64,000 nucleotides of DNA, taken from positions 1 through 64,000 of the forward strand of contig NZ_FOQI01000004.1 of assembly GCF_900113705.1 (NCBI RefSeq), in the 5' to 3' direction. Below are positions 1 to 8,450 of the stretch, piece by piece; within the stretch, counting starts at the first letter, position 1, and every line of letters begins with the position of its first letter. The notes beneath the pieces are model-generated. The model was not told the origin of the DNA. It searched no databases and saw nothing but the letters and a program-made list of their open reading frames with translations. This stretch comes from Collimonas sp. OK307 (GTDB lineage: Bacteria > Pseudomonadota > Gammaproteobacteria > Burkholderiales > Burkholderiaceae_D). The position numbers were made by a program, and so were the translations under genes.

Positions 1-272
1 ACTTATCGACTGTTAATTGTTAAAGAACCTTCTACTTCGCGTCACCAGAACCCCGGTTCGCGTCGCCGTCAAATCGTTTTGTTTGTCAGCAGCAGAGAGA
101 TGAGATTATGTGGCGTTTCCAGTTTTTCGTCAACTACTTTTTTATTCATTTCCGAAAAACTTCTTACCGCCCACACCAACTTCAACCCGCTTTATTTCCC
201 TCAAACTCCGCACCCTAAAACAGCCTTTTTACCTCTCGGCTGCTTCGTTTATTTCGCGTCGTTCTCAACGGG
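1..272 (-). other. rRNA operon leader with boxA, upstream of a 16S gene outside the window
   Basis: Read on the minus strand, this is the leader transcribed toward a 16S rRNA gene that must lie left of position 1. Positions 18-29 read GGTTCTTTAACA on the minus strand, a close match to the boxA antitermination element, and the bases after it (AATTAACAGTCGATAAGT) are those typically found in betaproteobacterial rrn leaders. No convincing protein gene is present here; the short open frames have no ribosome binding site. The 16S gene itself is not visible, so its identity is inferred from the leader. Confidence 0.8.
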
Positions 273-278
273 AGGCGA

Positions 279-307
279 ACTATAGCAACCCTCTCCCGCC
301 CCCGCAA
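279..307 (-). promoter_or_regulatory. rRNA operon promoter
   Basis: On the minus strand, TTGCGG (302-307) and TATAGT (279-284) are separated by exactly 17 bases. An A/T-rich stretch just upstream (about 308-335) fits an UP element, and the GC-rich bases after the -10 (TCGCCTCCC) fit the discriminator of stringently controlled rRNA promoters. It fires leftward into the boxA leader. It lies very close to the 3' end of the BioC-like gene at 332, which is transcribed in the same direction. Confidence 0.8.
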
Positions 308-331
308 GTACTTTGTTAAAAATATTTCGAT

Positions 332-1276
332 TTATCTCTTTTTACCTAAATCCCACTGCACGATAGACTCACCGCTGCTAGTGGATTTGGGTACCGGCCG
401 GAACGCATGGCCATAGATAATCTCAAAGGTAAGCGGCAATTTACCGTCCGGACGGCGCGTGGCTTCAAGCGCTGCCTTGATACGGGTCCCGGCGGCGCGC
501 CCTAATAAGCCACGGCCGCGTGTTGCCAATGGATTACCACCCCAGGCGCGGACATCGGCTAACAATTTCTCCACTGTGTCATAAGTCACTGTAATAGTCT
601 CCATGTCCATGACCGGCGTCGAGAAGCCGGCATTGACCAGCATGTCGCCAAAATCATGCATATCGACGAACGGCAATACATGCGCGCCATCATCGATGGC
701 CGCAAACGCATTACGCAATTCTTTAAAGGTGTCAGGGCCGAAGCACGAGAACATCAGCAAGCCGTCCACTCTTAATATACGGCGCCATTCGGCGAACACG
801 CGATCCGGCTGCGGATGCCAGTGCAGCGCCAGGTTGGACCAGACCAGATCCACCGCGCCCGGCGCCAATGGCAACTGGGCGAAATCGCCGCACACCAAGG
901 CCGATGCCAGCTCGTCGCTTTTGCCGGTGAATGGCAACCACTTCTTCAACAGGCGATTAACCGATAGCTGCGCGGTCTGACGTTGCTCTTTTGCCATCGA
1001 CAGCATGGCGGCAGATGCATCCAGCCCAATAATGACGGCTTCGCTGAAGCGCTGCTGCAAGGTATATATATCCGGGCCGGCGCCACAACCGGCATCCAGC
1101 ACCCGTTGCGGCGTTAGTTTCACCAGAGCAAGACGCTCATGCATACGACTTGAAATTTCGCGACGCATGAACTCGGATTCGCGCACCAGCGCGGGCTGCG
1201 CAAACAGTTGGCGTACCCGGCGCAAGTCAATCGGCGCACTTTGGCTGGTATCAATAGGAGGGAGTGAGGTAGGCAT
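332..1276 (-). CDS. bioC: BioC-like SAM-dependent methyltransferase (malonyl-ACP O-methyltransferase family)
   Basis: A class I methyltransferase of about 314 residues. The SAM-binding motif I (VLDAGCGAGP) is at about residues 59-68, and DLVWSNLALHWHP in the second half matches the conserved BioC stretch that usually reads SNLALQW. BioC methylates the free carboxyl of malonyl-ACP to start pimeloyl synthesis for biotin. I chose the ATG at 1276 (MPTSLPP); the frame stays open upstream to 1393, but that part overlaps the divergent comF region and looks non-coding. No other biotin genes are adjacent, so the substrate is not proven; a generic methyltransferase is the alternative. Confidence 0.7.
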   Translation of the reverse strand: MPTSLPPIDTSQSAPIDLRRVRQLFAQPALVRESEFMRREISSRMHERLALVKLTPQRVLDAGCGAGPDIYTLQQRFSEAVIIGLDASAAMLSMAKEQRQTAQLSVNRLLKKWLPFTGKSDELASALVCGDFAQLPLAPGAVDLVWSNLALHWHPQPDRVFAEWRRILRVDGLLMFSCFGPDTFKELRNAFAAIDDGAHVLPFVDMHDFGDMLVNAGFSTPVMDMETITVTYDTVEKLLADVRAWGGNPLATRGRGLLGRAAGTRIKAALEATRRPDGKLPLTFEIIYGHAFRPVPKSTSSGESIVQWDLGKKR

Positions 1277-1396
1277 CAGGATCCGGCAAGTGAGATGAAA
1301 TGCGATAATCGCCAGTAGTTTACACGCTTGAATGCCTGTAGGCTGGGAGTGCTGCCATCCTTCTCCGCTACATCTGATAAGAACGAGACTCACCTT

Positions 1397-2164
1397 TTGC
1401 GATTTCCCCAGCTACGCCATTGGCCGCAACTGCAACTTGCCCGTATCCTGGAGAGCATGCCGTCGTGCTGCGCGTTGTGCAATAAAAGCGGCAAGCGCAT
1501 TATTTGCGACGGTTGCAAGCAGCATTATTTTTCCGATTGCCCGCCGCGCTGCAGGCAATGTGCGAATCAGCTCCCTCGACTCCACGGTTCCGGCCCGGCG
1601 CTATGCGGCAACTGCCTGAAACAACCCCGTGCCTTCGATACCACCATCGTGGCATGCGACTATGCGGCGCCAACTGACCAGTTGATTCTCGCGCTAAAAT
1701 TCGGTGGACGGCTGGCGTTGGCGCCGATGTTTGCACAAATGTTATGCGATGTGACGCAGCGCCAGGCAAGCAGCACCCAGCCGATGCTATCGGCGGACTT
1801 GCCTGATATCCTGACAGCGGTGCCGCTCAGCGCACAACGATTGCGACAGCGCGGTTTCAATCAGGCTTTGGAGATAGCCAAACCCCTGGCACGTATGCTT
1901 GGGCTTAATTTGCAACACGGACTGCTGCTGCGGCAACGCGACACGCCGCCCCAATCTCAGGTGCCGGAACTGGAACAGCGACGTCGCAACCTGCGCCAGG
2001 CGTTTGCCGTGCCACCGGCAGCCGTGCAGCATATACACGGCCGCCACATAGGCGTGGTCGACGATGTCATGACTAGCGGCGAGACGTTGCACGCACTGGC
2101 AAAGACGCTACGCCGGCATGGCGCCCGGCGCATCACCAATTTCGTGTTCGCGAGGACGCCATAG
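1397..2164 (+). CDS. comF: ComF family amidophosphoribosyltransferase-like protein
   Basis: The N-terminal part has paired cysteines of a zinc-ribbon type (CALCN...CDGC, then CRQC...CGNC). The C-terminal half is a type I phosphoribosyltransferase fold with the PRPP-binding loop VVDDVMTSGET. ComF proteins support uptake of transforming DNA in competent bacteria; their biochemical role is unsettled. The start is uncertain: the open frame begins with an ATG at 1328, a TTG at 1397 gives a family-like N-terminus, and an ATG at 1457 leaves only MPSCCALC before the first zinc cysteine. It is divergent from the BioC-like gene. There are no other competence genes nearby. Confidence 0.85.
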   Translation: MRFPQLRHWPQLQLARILESMPSCCALCNKSGKRIICDGCKQHYFSDCPPRCRQCANQLPRLHGSGPALCGNCLKQPRAFDTTIVACDYAAPTDQLILALKFGGRLALAPMFAQMLCDVTQRQASSTQPMLSADLPDILTAVPLSAQRLRQRGFNQALEIAKPLARMLGLNLQHGLLLRQRDTPPQSQVPELEQRRRNLRQAFAVPPAAVQHIHGRHIGVVDDVMTSGETLHALAKTLRRHGARRITNFVFARTP

Positions 2165-2194
2165 CCGGCCTCGCGATCCGTGATCCATACATCG

Positions 2195-2208
2195 ATCTAT
2201 ATATAGAT
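2195..2208. other. perfect 14-bp palindrome before trmL
   Basis: ATCTATATATAGAT is a perfect palindrome that ends 2 bases before the AAGGAGA ribosome binding site of trmL. It could be an operator or a weak hairpin that competes with the ribosome binding site. Function unknown. Confidence 0.4.
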
Positions 2209-2223
2209 ATAAGGAGAATCAAG

Positions 2224-2706
2224 TTGTTCCACGTCGTACTGGTTGAACCGGAAATCCCGCCGAATACCGGCAACATCATTCGCCTGTGCGCCAATACCGG
2301 CGCGCAATTGCATTTGATCGAACCGCTCGGCTTTCCGCTGGATGACAGCAAAATGCGCAGGGCCGGCCTGGATTACCATGACTACGCCACCATGCAGGTG
2401 CACGCCAACTGGGACGCCTTCGTCGCCAGCATGCGCGCTGCCGGCAACTACGACCCCGGCCGCATGTTTGCCATGACCACACACGGCTCGACGCCGTTTG
2501 CCAATCTCCAGTTCCAGGCAGGCGACATATTTGTGTTTGGCTCGGAAACCCGTGGCCTCGATCCGGCGCTACGCGAATCATTTCCAGCTTCGCAACGGAT
2601 TCGCTTGCCGATGCGCCCGGATAATCGCAGCTTGAATCTATCCAATACGGTGGCAGTCGTGGTGTATGAGGCGTGGCGCCAAAATGGTTATAGCGGCGGA
2701 GCCTGA
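2224..2706 (+). CDS. trmL: tRNA (cytidine(34)-2'-O)-methyltransferase TrmL
   Basis: A SPOUT-class methyltransferase of 160 residues, the usual length for the family. It 2'-O-methylates the wobble base of tRNA-Leu isoacceptors. Visible motifs are the N-terminal EIPPNTGNIIRLCANTG and the C-terminal knot segment LPMRPDNRSLNLSNTVAVVVYE that forms the SAM site. It starts with TTG at 2224, supported by a strong AAGGAGA ribosome binding site at 2211-2217 and by the family N-terminus MFHVVLVEPEIPPNTGN. A promoter for the next gene overlaps its 3' end. Confidence 0.93.
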   Translation: MFHVVLVEPEIPPNTGNIIRLCANTGAQLHLIEPLGFPLDDSKMRRAGLDYHDYATMQVHANWDAFVASMRAAGNYDPGRMFAMTTHGSTPFANLQFQAGDIFVFGSETRGLDPALRESFPASQRIRLPMRPDNRSLNLSNTVAVVVYEAWRQNGYSGGA

Positions 2707-2707
2707 T

Positions 2708-2716
2708 TGCTATAAT
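2708..2716 (+). promoter_or_regulatory. extended -10 promoter for the copper chaperone gene
   Basis: TGCTATAAT at 2708-2716 is a perfect extended -10 element, lying just after the trmL stop codon. The -35 region (around 2688-2693) is poor, as expected for an extended -10 promoter. The leader that follows has a hairpin (CATCGT 2718-2723 with ACGATG 2737-2742) before the gene start at 2820. Confidence 0.55.
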
Positions 2717-2819
2717 TCATCGTCTTGCAAATTGGCACGATGTATTTCCTGAGTCGCCTGTAAACAACTAGCCCCGTTATCTGCCGTTGGTATTTACCCC
2801 ATTTAATCGAAGGATCATC

Positions 2820-3272
2820 ATGTCCGTGCGTTCCGTGTCCCTGTTTCTCTGTGCTCTCGCCATCAGCGTTTCCGCTTATGCCCAGGAGTATGACCTTGGC
2901 AGCCTGCATATCAGCCATCCCTATGCGCGCGCCACAGTTCCGGGCCAGCCTGGCGGCGGTGCGTTTCTGAGTATCGAGAACAAGGGCAAGGAAGCAGACA
3001 AACTGATCGGCGTCAGTTCGTCGGTCGCCAAAAGCTCTGAGATCCACACCATGTCCATGGATGGCAATGTCATGAAAATGCGTGAAGTCGGCGAGCTCGA
3101 TCTGCCGCCGGCAAGTACTGTCGACATGAAGCCGGGCCACGGCTACCACATCATGCTGATGGGCCTGAGCCAGCCATTGAAGGCTGGCGACAAATTCCCG
3201 CTGACACTGACTTTCCGGAAAGCTGGCAAGATCGAGGTGTCGGTAATCGTCACCGATCTGAGCGGTAAATAA
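2820..3272 (+). CDS. periplasmic copper chaperone PCu(A)C family
   Basis: About 150 residues with an N-terminal signal peptide (MSVRSVSLFLCALAISVSAYA). The copper-binding signature is present: HTMSMDGNVMKM followed by HGYHIMLMGL, which supplies the His and Met ligands of the H(M)x10Mx21HxM motif. These proteins deliver Cu(I) in the periplasm to the CuA centre of cytochrome oxidase. The ATG at 2820 is chosen because AAGGA sits about 8 bases upstream; the in-frame ATG at 2787 lies ahead of the signal peptide. There is no Sco or oxidase gene next to it, so its client is inferred. Confidence 0.9.
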   Translation: MSVRSVSLFLCALAISVSAYAQEYDLGSLHISHPYARATVPGQPGGGAFLSIENKGKEADKLIGVSSSVAKSSEIHTMSMDGNVMKMREVGELDLPPASTVDMKPGHGYHIMLMGLSQPLKAGDKFPLTLTFRKAGKIEVSVIVTDLSGK

Positions 3273-3313
3273 ACCGACGCGGCGCATCAACACTAAATAC
3301 AAACGGTTTCTGT

Positions 3314-3345
3314 AATAAAAAAGCGCGGAATCCGCGCTTTTTTAT
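3314..3345. terminator. bidirectional intrinsic terminator
   Basis: GCGCGG-AAT-CCGCGC flanked by an A-run on the left and a T-run on the right, between the convergent copper chaperone and rfaE2 genes. It can work as an intrinsic terminator in both directions. Confidence 0.85.
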
Positions 3346-3365
3346 TGCTCGATTGATCGAGAGGA

Positions 3366-3845
3366 TCAAGAGCCCTGCCTCACCTTGCTCAGCAATTTGC
3401 TGGTTGAGCGATCATGGGCAAACGGAATCGCGACCACCTGACCGCCATACGCCAGCACTGCCTGACCTTCCGGAATCGCATCCATCTGGTAATCGCCACC
3501 TTTGACGTACACCCCCGGCTGCGCCTCTTGCACCACTTCCAGCGCCGTATCTTCATCAAACTCGACCACCAGGCTGACCGCTTCCAACGCCGCCAATACG
3601 GCCATGCGGTCGGCACAGATATTGATCGGCCGGTCGTCGCCTTTGCCCAGGCGCTTGACCGAGGCATCGGTATTTACCGCCACCACCAGCGACGCACCTT
3701 GTTCACGCGCCTGCGCCAGATAGGTGACATGGCCACGATGCAGGATATCGAATACGCCATTGGTCAACACCACCGGCTGGGGCAAAGCAGCAACGCGGGC
3801 GCTCAATTCAGCACGGGTGCAAAGCTTGGTTTCAAATTTAGGCAT
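3366..3845 (-). CDS. rfaE2: D-glycero-beta-D-manno-heptose 1-phosphate adenylyltransferase
   Basis: A 159-residue nucleotidyltransferase. The N-terminus has TNGVFDILHRGHVTYL (about 28-43) with the HxGH catalytic motif at 36-39. It adenylates heptose-1-phosphate to make ADP-heptose for the LPS inner core. The length matches stand-alone RfaE2; the kinase half found in fused HldE is absent here and should be encoded elsewhere. The start at 3845 (MPKFETKL) fits the family; upstream in-frame sequence to 3923 runs through the terminator of the neighbouring gene. No good ribosome binding site is visible. Confidence 0.92.
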   Translation of the reverse strand: MPKFETKLCTRAELSARVAALPQPVVLTNGVFDILHRGHVTYLAQAREQGASLVVAVNTDASVKRLGKGDDRPINICADRMAVLAALEAVSLVVEFDEDTALEVVQEAQPGVYVKGGDYQMDAIPEGQAVLAYGGQVVAIPFAHDRSTSKLLSKVRQGS

Positions 3846-3866
3846 GGCTAATATAAAAGGGGCGCA

Positions 3867-3915
3867 AATAAAAAAGCCGCAATAAAAAAGCCGCAATACT
3901 TGCGCTTGCGGCTTT
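3867..3915 (-). terminator. intrinsic terminator with a duplicated 3' arm
   Basis: On the minus strand, AAAGCCGCAAG pairs with either of two tandem copies of GCGGCTTTTTTATT (14 bp each). It terminates the ferritin-like gene upstream. The second copy gives a back-up hairpin arm and T-run. Confidence 0.75.
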
Positions 3916-3972
3916 GGATTCAATCAATTTGCAGCAGTTACGGGCGACGCTAAAAGCTTAGCGTCGCTCACA

Positions 3973-4833
3973 TCAGACAGCTGGAGCTGGGGCCGACGCC
4001 GGCGCCAGGCGTGCGACCACTTCCTTGCGATAGCGGTTCAGTTCTTGCACCGTATCAAAGGTGCGCTCAAACAACAGCGACATATTGTGCAGGATACGAT
4101 CAACCACCTTCTTTTCCCAGACACCGTCGAATTTGATTTGCTCGTCCAGCCAGCGTTCCAGCCACTCCGGATCCGGCAGGCGGCTCTGCACCGTGTCGTT
4201 CGGGAACAACGACTGATTCACGTGCAGATTGGTCGGATGCAGTGGCTTCTCGGTACGGCGGGCCGATGCCATCAAAACGCCGATCTTGGCGAATGCGGCA
4301 GAAGCGCCGTCACCCACTTCATTCAAAGCCTTCTTCATGTAGCGCAGGTAAGCGCCGCCATGACGTGCTTCGTCCTGGCTGATGATCTTGTAAATTTGCT
4401 TGATCACAGGCTCTGTATGCCAATCGGAAGCGCAACGGTACCAGTGATTGAGGCGAATCTCACCGCAGAAATGCATCATCAGCGTTTCCAGCGGTGGCGC
4501 CGGGTCGAATTCGAAACGAACGTTGTCCAGCTCAGCTTCGGTAGGAACCAGTTCAGGCCGGAATCGGCGGAGATATTCCATCAATACCAGCGAATGCTTC
4601 TGTTCTTCGAAAAACCATACCGACATGAACGCGCAAAAATCGCTGTCGCCGTGGTTATCGCGCAGGAACATCTCGGTTGCAGGCAGCGCAGACCATTCCG
4701 TAATCGCATTCATACGAATAGTTTGAGCTTGTTCGTCGGACAGCTGGGTGGCATCAAACTTGTCCCATGGAATATCGGTCTCCATGTTCCAGCGGACTTG
4801 TTCAAGCGATTTAAACAGTTCTGGATACAGCAT
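3973..4833 (-). CDS. ferritin-like non-haem diiron protein of unknown substrate
   Basis: A helical protein of 286 residues with two ExxH pairs typical of carboxylate-bridged diiron proteins: EEQKH at 76-80 and DEARH at 154-158, with further acidic candidates E46, E54 and E125. This is the layout of ferritin-like oxygenases and desaturases rather than of iron-storage ferritins, which are shorter. The substrate cannot be told from sequence. The start at 4833 (MLYPELF) has AAGG about 6 bases upstream. The last residues are Ala/Pro-rich. No redox partner is adjacent. Confidence 0.75.
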   Translation of the reverse strand: MLYPELFKSLEQVRWNMETDIPWDKFDATQLSDEQAQTIRMNAITEWSALPATEMFLRDNHGDSDFCAFMSVWFFEEQKHSLVLMEYLRRFRPELVPTEAELDNVRFEFDPAPPLETLMMHFCGEIRLNHWYRCASDWHTEPVIKQIYKIISQDEARHGGAYLRYMKKALNEVGDGASAAFAKIGVLMASARRTEKPLHPTNLHVNQSLFPNDTVQSRLPDPEWLERWLDEQIKFDGVWEKKVVDRILHNMSLLFERTFDTVQELNRYRKEVVARLAPASAPAPAV

Positions 4834-5042
4834 ACATACCTTAAGCAAGTGAGTTAACTATTCGATTTTACCAAGAAATTGTTACAAGCCCGTTTTTAAA
4901 CCGCCAGGTCGCCGGGTTTTCATTAAAAACAATATTCAAACAACAACAATATCAAATGATCATTTTGCGTTTTTTGCCCAGACATCGGGCCTCATCAATC
5001 TATTATCATTGCACTTATCCGGCACTAGTCAAGTTGACGAGG

Positions 5043-5063
5043 CAACCAGGGCTTGCCTGGTTG
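5043..5063. terminator. hairpin downstream of phaM
   Basis: CAACCAGG (5043-5050) and CCTGGTTG (5056-5063) form a perfect 8-bp stem with a 5-base loop, 35 bp beyond the phaM stop. No T-run follows, so termination here is only possible. The rest of 4834-5097 is A/T-rich and contains a perfect AAATGATCATTT palindrome (4954-4965), but no gene. Confidence 0.4.
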
Positions 5064-5097
5064 ACACTCCCGGTTGCGCATCAAGGCAATGCTTTGA

Positions 5098-5805
5098 TTA
5101 TTTTGAAACAACCCTGGCTTTGCTTGCGCGCGCTGCTGTCTTGCCGCCGGCGACAGTGTTCTTCTTCCCGGCAGGCTTTGGCGTTGCGCCGCTGCTTGCT
5201 CTGCTACGCGGCTTGACTGCCGGCTTGGCCTGCGCCGCAGCTTTGGCCGGCGCGGCCTTTTTTTCAGCCACAACCACGCTATCGACCGCTTGCTTGAACT
5301 GATTCTGCAGTAAATCCCACCATGCGCTGGAATTCCCCAATGAGGATTCAGCTGCACTACTTGCAACTGGCGGGGCTTCGGCTTCGGCTTCAGTTTCAGC
5401 GGCAGCCACCGGCTGCGCAGCTTGAGTTGTGGCGGCGGGCGCATCTTGCGCCGGACTCATAAATGAAAACGGGAACCCTGACGCCATCGTCCACGCGTTT
5501 GCGGCTGGCTCGCCGCTAGCGCCGCCTTGATGCTCTCCACCGGCTTGGCTGACGGCTCCCATCGCCTGCAGCGCAGAAATAGTCGCACTTTGGACTTCCA
5601 GCGCCTGTATGGTGGTGCGCAACATGTTCAGGTTAAGGTTCAGCCAGGATTCGACTGCCTTCAGGTCTGTGATTTTCTTGTTGATTTCTTCCACCGACAG
5701 CGTCGGAACAACCATGCCCGGCACACCCAGGCCACCCCACATTTTTTTGATAAATTCGAGACTATCCTGCATTGCATCGGCTCCTGGAATATTTAAACTG
5801 CTCAT
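5098..5805 (-). CDS. phaM: PhaM-like polyhydroxyalkanoate granule-associated protein
   Basis: 235 residues. The N-terminal ~75 residues (FIKKMWGGLGVPGMVVPTLS, then EEINKKITDLKAVESWL and LRTTIQALEVQ) match the conserved PhaM domain. The C-terminal ~55 residues are Lys/Ala/Pro-rich and basic, as in PhaM of Ralstonia, where this tail binds DNA while the N-terminus binds PHA synthase. PhaM activates PhaC and links granules to the nucleoid. Between these parts is an Ala/Pro/Glu-rich linker. phaC is not in the window. Confidence 0.87.
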   Translation of the reverse strand: MSSLNIPGADAMQDSLEFIKKMWGGLGVPGMVVPTLSVEEINKKITDLKAVESWLNLNLNMLRTTIQALEVQSATISALQAMGAVSQAGGEHQGGASGEPAANAWTMASGFPFSFMSPAQDAPAATTQAAQPVAAAETEAEAEAPPVASSAAESSLGNSSAWWDLLQNQFKQAVDSVVVAEKKAAPAKAAAQAKPAVKPRSRASSGATPKPAGKKNTVAGGKTAARASKARVVSK

Positions 5806-5854
5806 CGTGCATCTCCTTCAGGGTTATCCACATGACAGAATGAAATCGTCAACG

Positions 5855-7159
5855 TCACGGGCGCTGCATCTTGCACGTGCTGGCTAAGGCAGTCGCCGCC
5901 GGCGCCAGATAGCGCTCGGTCTTGAAGCCGTAACCGCTGCCTTCATTATCAAATCGGATGCCGCCGTCGGCAAGCTTTTGCATCACGGCGACGTACAAGG
6001 GTTGTATCAACTGGTGATCGCCGGCACGCATGCTGGCTTCGTGAAACTTGCTCTTGTACTGCGCTCCTTCCAGCGCCCGCGCAACGGCTACCGCGTCTGT
6101 AGTTTGCGCTTTTTCGATCGCCGCCACCAACATGTCGATCATGACATCCATACGCAGAAACAGATAGTCATCTTTTGGCTGCGGGTAACGTTGACGGAAA
6201 CTCCGGTAAAACGCATCGCTGGCGGCATTGCCGTCGACAGCGTTCGGATGCCACTCGGCGACGGCGCGTACCGTGTCTACGCCAGCATCGCCAATTGCCG
6301 CCGGCGCGCCCAGGCTATTAGCATAAAAAGTATAGAACTTGAGATGCAAGCCAGCCTCTTTGGCGGCTTTCACCAGCAAGGTCAGGTCGTTGCCCCAGTT
6401 GCCGGTGATTACCGTATCGGCGCCGCTGGCGCGAATTTTGGCTATGTAGGGGGCAAAATCCTTGACCTTGCCGATCGGATGCAATTCGTCGCCGACAATC
6501 CTGATATCCGGCCGTGCCGCCTGCAACTGCTGGCGCGCGGCCTTGGCGACCTGCTGGCCGAAGCTGTAGTCCTGGCCGATCAGGTAAACGCTTTTTGCCT
6601 TGCTGTCGTTTTTGATGACCTCTACCAGCGCGCGCATGCGCATGTCGGCATTGGCGTCAAAACGAAAATGCCAGAAACTGCACTTTTCATTGGTCAATGC
6701 CGGATCGACTGCCGAATAGTTCAGGAACAAGACGCGATTGTCCGGAGTCCGGACATTATGTTTGTTGATGGCGTCGACCAGCGCTCCGGCAACTGCGGAG
6801 CTATTGCCTTCCAGCACGAACGGGATTTTCTGGTCGGTCAATTGCTTGAGCTGCAATAACGCGTCCTCTACTCCTTGTTTGTTATCGAACACGCTCAGGC
6901 TCAGGGGGTGTTTGCCATCCGGCAAACGCACACCGCCGCGCGCATTGACCTGCTCCACCGCAAACCGGATATTACGTTCCACAGCTTCACCCGCATTGGC
7001 GAAAGGACCCGACATGCCTTCGATCATGCCAAGCCGGATCGGCGCCAAGTTGGCCGTGGTGGCAGCTGCCGGAGCGGCAAATGCGGTTGGCGCCAAGGCG
7101 CCCATGGCCAGCGTGCATGCCAGTACAGTGCTGGCGAAGTGATGGTATCGATGCTGCAT
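5855..7159 (-). CDS. ABC-type branched-chain amino-acid binding protein (LivK-like), orphan
   Basis: A periplasmic binding protein of 434 residues with an N-terminal signal peptide ending near AFAAPAA. The fold is that of the type I LivJ/LivK/AmiC family: IRLGMIEGMSGPFANAGEAV at the start of the mature protein and a central VYLIGQDYSFGQQVAKAA. These proteins bind branched-chain amino acids, amides or related small molecules. No permease or ATPase genes are adjacent, so it may serve a transporter elsewhere or act as a sensor. The ligand is unknown. It is divergent from the DUF3108 pair. Confidence 0.85.
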   Translation of the reverse strand: MQHRYHHFASTVLACTLAMGALAPTAFAAPAAATTANLAPIRLGMIEGMSGPFANAGEAVERNIRFAVEQVNARGGVRLPDGKHPLSLSVFDNKQGVEDALLQLKQLTDQKIPFVLEGNSSAVAGALVDAINKHNVRTPDNRVLFLNYSAVDPALTNEKCSFWHFRFDANADMRMRALVEVIKNDSKAKSVYLIGQDYSFGQQVAKAARQQLQAARPDIRIVGDELHPIGKVKDFAPYIAKIRASGADTVITGNWGNDLTLLVKAAKEAGLHLKFYTFYANSLGAPAAIGDAGVDTVRAVAEWHPNAVDGNAASDAFYRSFRQRYPQPKDDYLFLRMDVMIDMLVAAIEKAQTTDAVAVARALEGAQYKSKFHEASMRAGDHQLIQPLYVAVMQKLADGGIRFDNEGSGYGFKTERYLAPAATALASTCKMQRP

Positions 7160-7262
7160 CGGCGACTATTCTTGTTTGATGTAAATGCAATATTTTACGT
7201 GGTTTATCGCCGCCGCCACTCTTGCCAAGCTTAATCCCGGCAGATACGTTTACACTATACGG

Positions 7263-8393
7263 ATGTTGTCTTCCTCCGTCCCACCTTCAATTTCACGCTA
7301 CACCTTCTCCAGCCGCCGTCGGTGGCTGTGGGTGCTGGTGTTTACGGCGTTGCTACACTTACTTCTGTTTGTCTGGGGTAGCCATCAATTCAAGGTAGCG
7401 GCGCCGGTCAGTCGACCGGTCATCGCCACTATCTTGCCGCTGCCGCCAGTTGAAAAGCCCGTACTGCTACCGCAAGCCCCAAAACCAAAACCTGATACCC
7501 AGGCGCGCCCCAAGGCAGCGCCAAAACCACGAGCGGCGCCAGTGCCCGCCGTGGAAGTCCCGGACACACCCATCAAGGAGACTGTTACGCCACTGGTCGC
7601 GGAGTCGCCTGAAACGGCGCCAACCGGCCCCGCCTCAACCGGGCCTGCTGCCAGCACCGACACCGCGCCAGCAACTGAACCGCCGGCGCAGGCGGACGCG
7701 GCACCTCCCGCCGGCAAACACTATCAGACCAATCCGCCGCCGTCGGCAGAGCTGAAGTACGATGTGGAAGCCTTGCAAAAAGGCCAGAATTATCATGGCA
7801 GCGGCAAAATCACCTGGCAAACCGATGGTGGCAGTTACACCATCAACGGCGAGGCAGGTGCCTTGTTCATTACCGTTCTGGATTTCAAGAGTGAAGGTGA
7901 AATCAACGACTTTGGCGTGGCGCCGGTGACATATACCCAAAAACGTTTCCGCAAGCCCGCCACCCAGACCATTTTTCATCGCGAGCGCAATGCCATCGTC
8001 TTTTCATCCTCGGCGAATAGCTACCCGCGCGGTGGCGGTGAACAAGATCGCGCCAGCGTGGTCTGGCAACTGGCCAGCATCGGCCGCGGCGATAGCGCGC
8101 AATTTTCTCCGGGTGCGGTAATCGACCTGTTTGTCGCAGGCCCGCTGGATGCAGAAACCTGGCGCATGCAAGTAATCGAACAGGAAAAAATCACGGTTGG
8201 CGGCGACGATTTCGATACCTGGCATGTCATTCGCGTGCCGGAGGCGGGTTCTCACGAGCAGCGGCTGGATATCTGGCTAGCGCCGCAACAGGAATGGTAT
8301 CCCGTCAAACTGCGGTTTACCGAAACCGATGGCGACTATCTGGATATGTCACTGTCCAAGATGAAACGATTGAATACGGCAGCGGCAAATTGA
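7263..8393 (+). CDS. DUF3108 protein with a TonB-like membrane anchor
   Basis: 376 residues. A single transmembrane helix (about 20-40) is followed by a ~100-residue Pro/Ala/Lys-rich linker and then a C-terminal DUF3108 domain, probably in the periplasm. The layout resembles TonB (anchor, stiff linker, globular end), but the end domain is not TonB-like. The start at 7263 (MLSSSVPP) excludes upstream codons lying in the promoter region. The next gene is a clear paralogue: both carry QLDIWLAP or RLDIWLAP, then EWYPVKLRFT or EWYPVRLRFT. Function unknown. Confidence 0.8.
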   Translation: MLSSSVPPSISRYTFSSRRRWLWVLVFTALLHLLLFVWGSHQFKVAAPVSRPVIATILPLPPVEKPVLLPQAPKPKPDTQARPKAAPKPRAAPVPAVEVPDTPIKETVTPLVAESPETAPTGPASTGPAASTDTAPATEPPAQADAAPPAGKHYQTNPPPSAELKYDVEALQKGQNYHGSGKITWQTDGGSYTINGEAGALFITVLDFKSEGEINDFGVAPVTYTQKRFRKPATQTIFHRERNAIVFSSSANSYPRGGGEQDRASVVWQLASIGRGDSAQFSPGAVIDLFVAGPLDAETWRMQVIEQEKITVGGDDFDTWHVIRVPEAGSHEQRLDIWLAPQQEWYPVKLRFTETDGDYLDMSLSKMKRLNTAAAN

Positions 8394-8450
8394 TCTTCCT
8401 GTATTACTTAACCAAGCTTTTTGAAAACGGCATCATTTATTTGGAAAACC

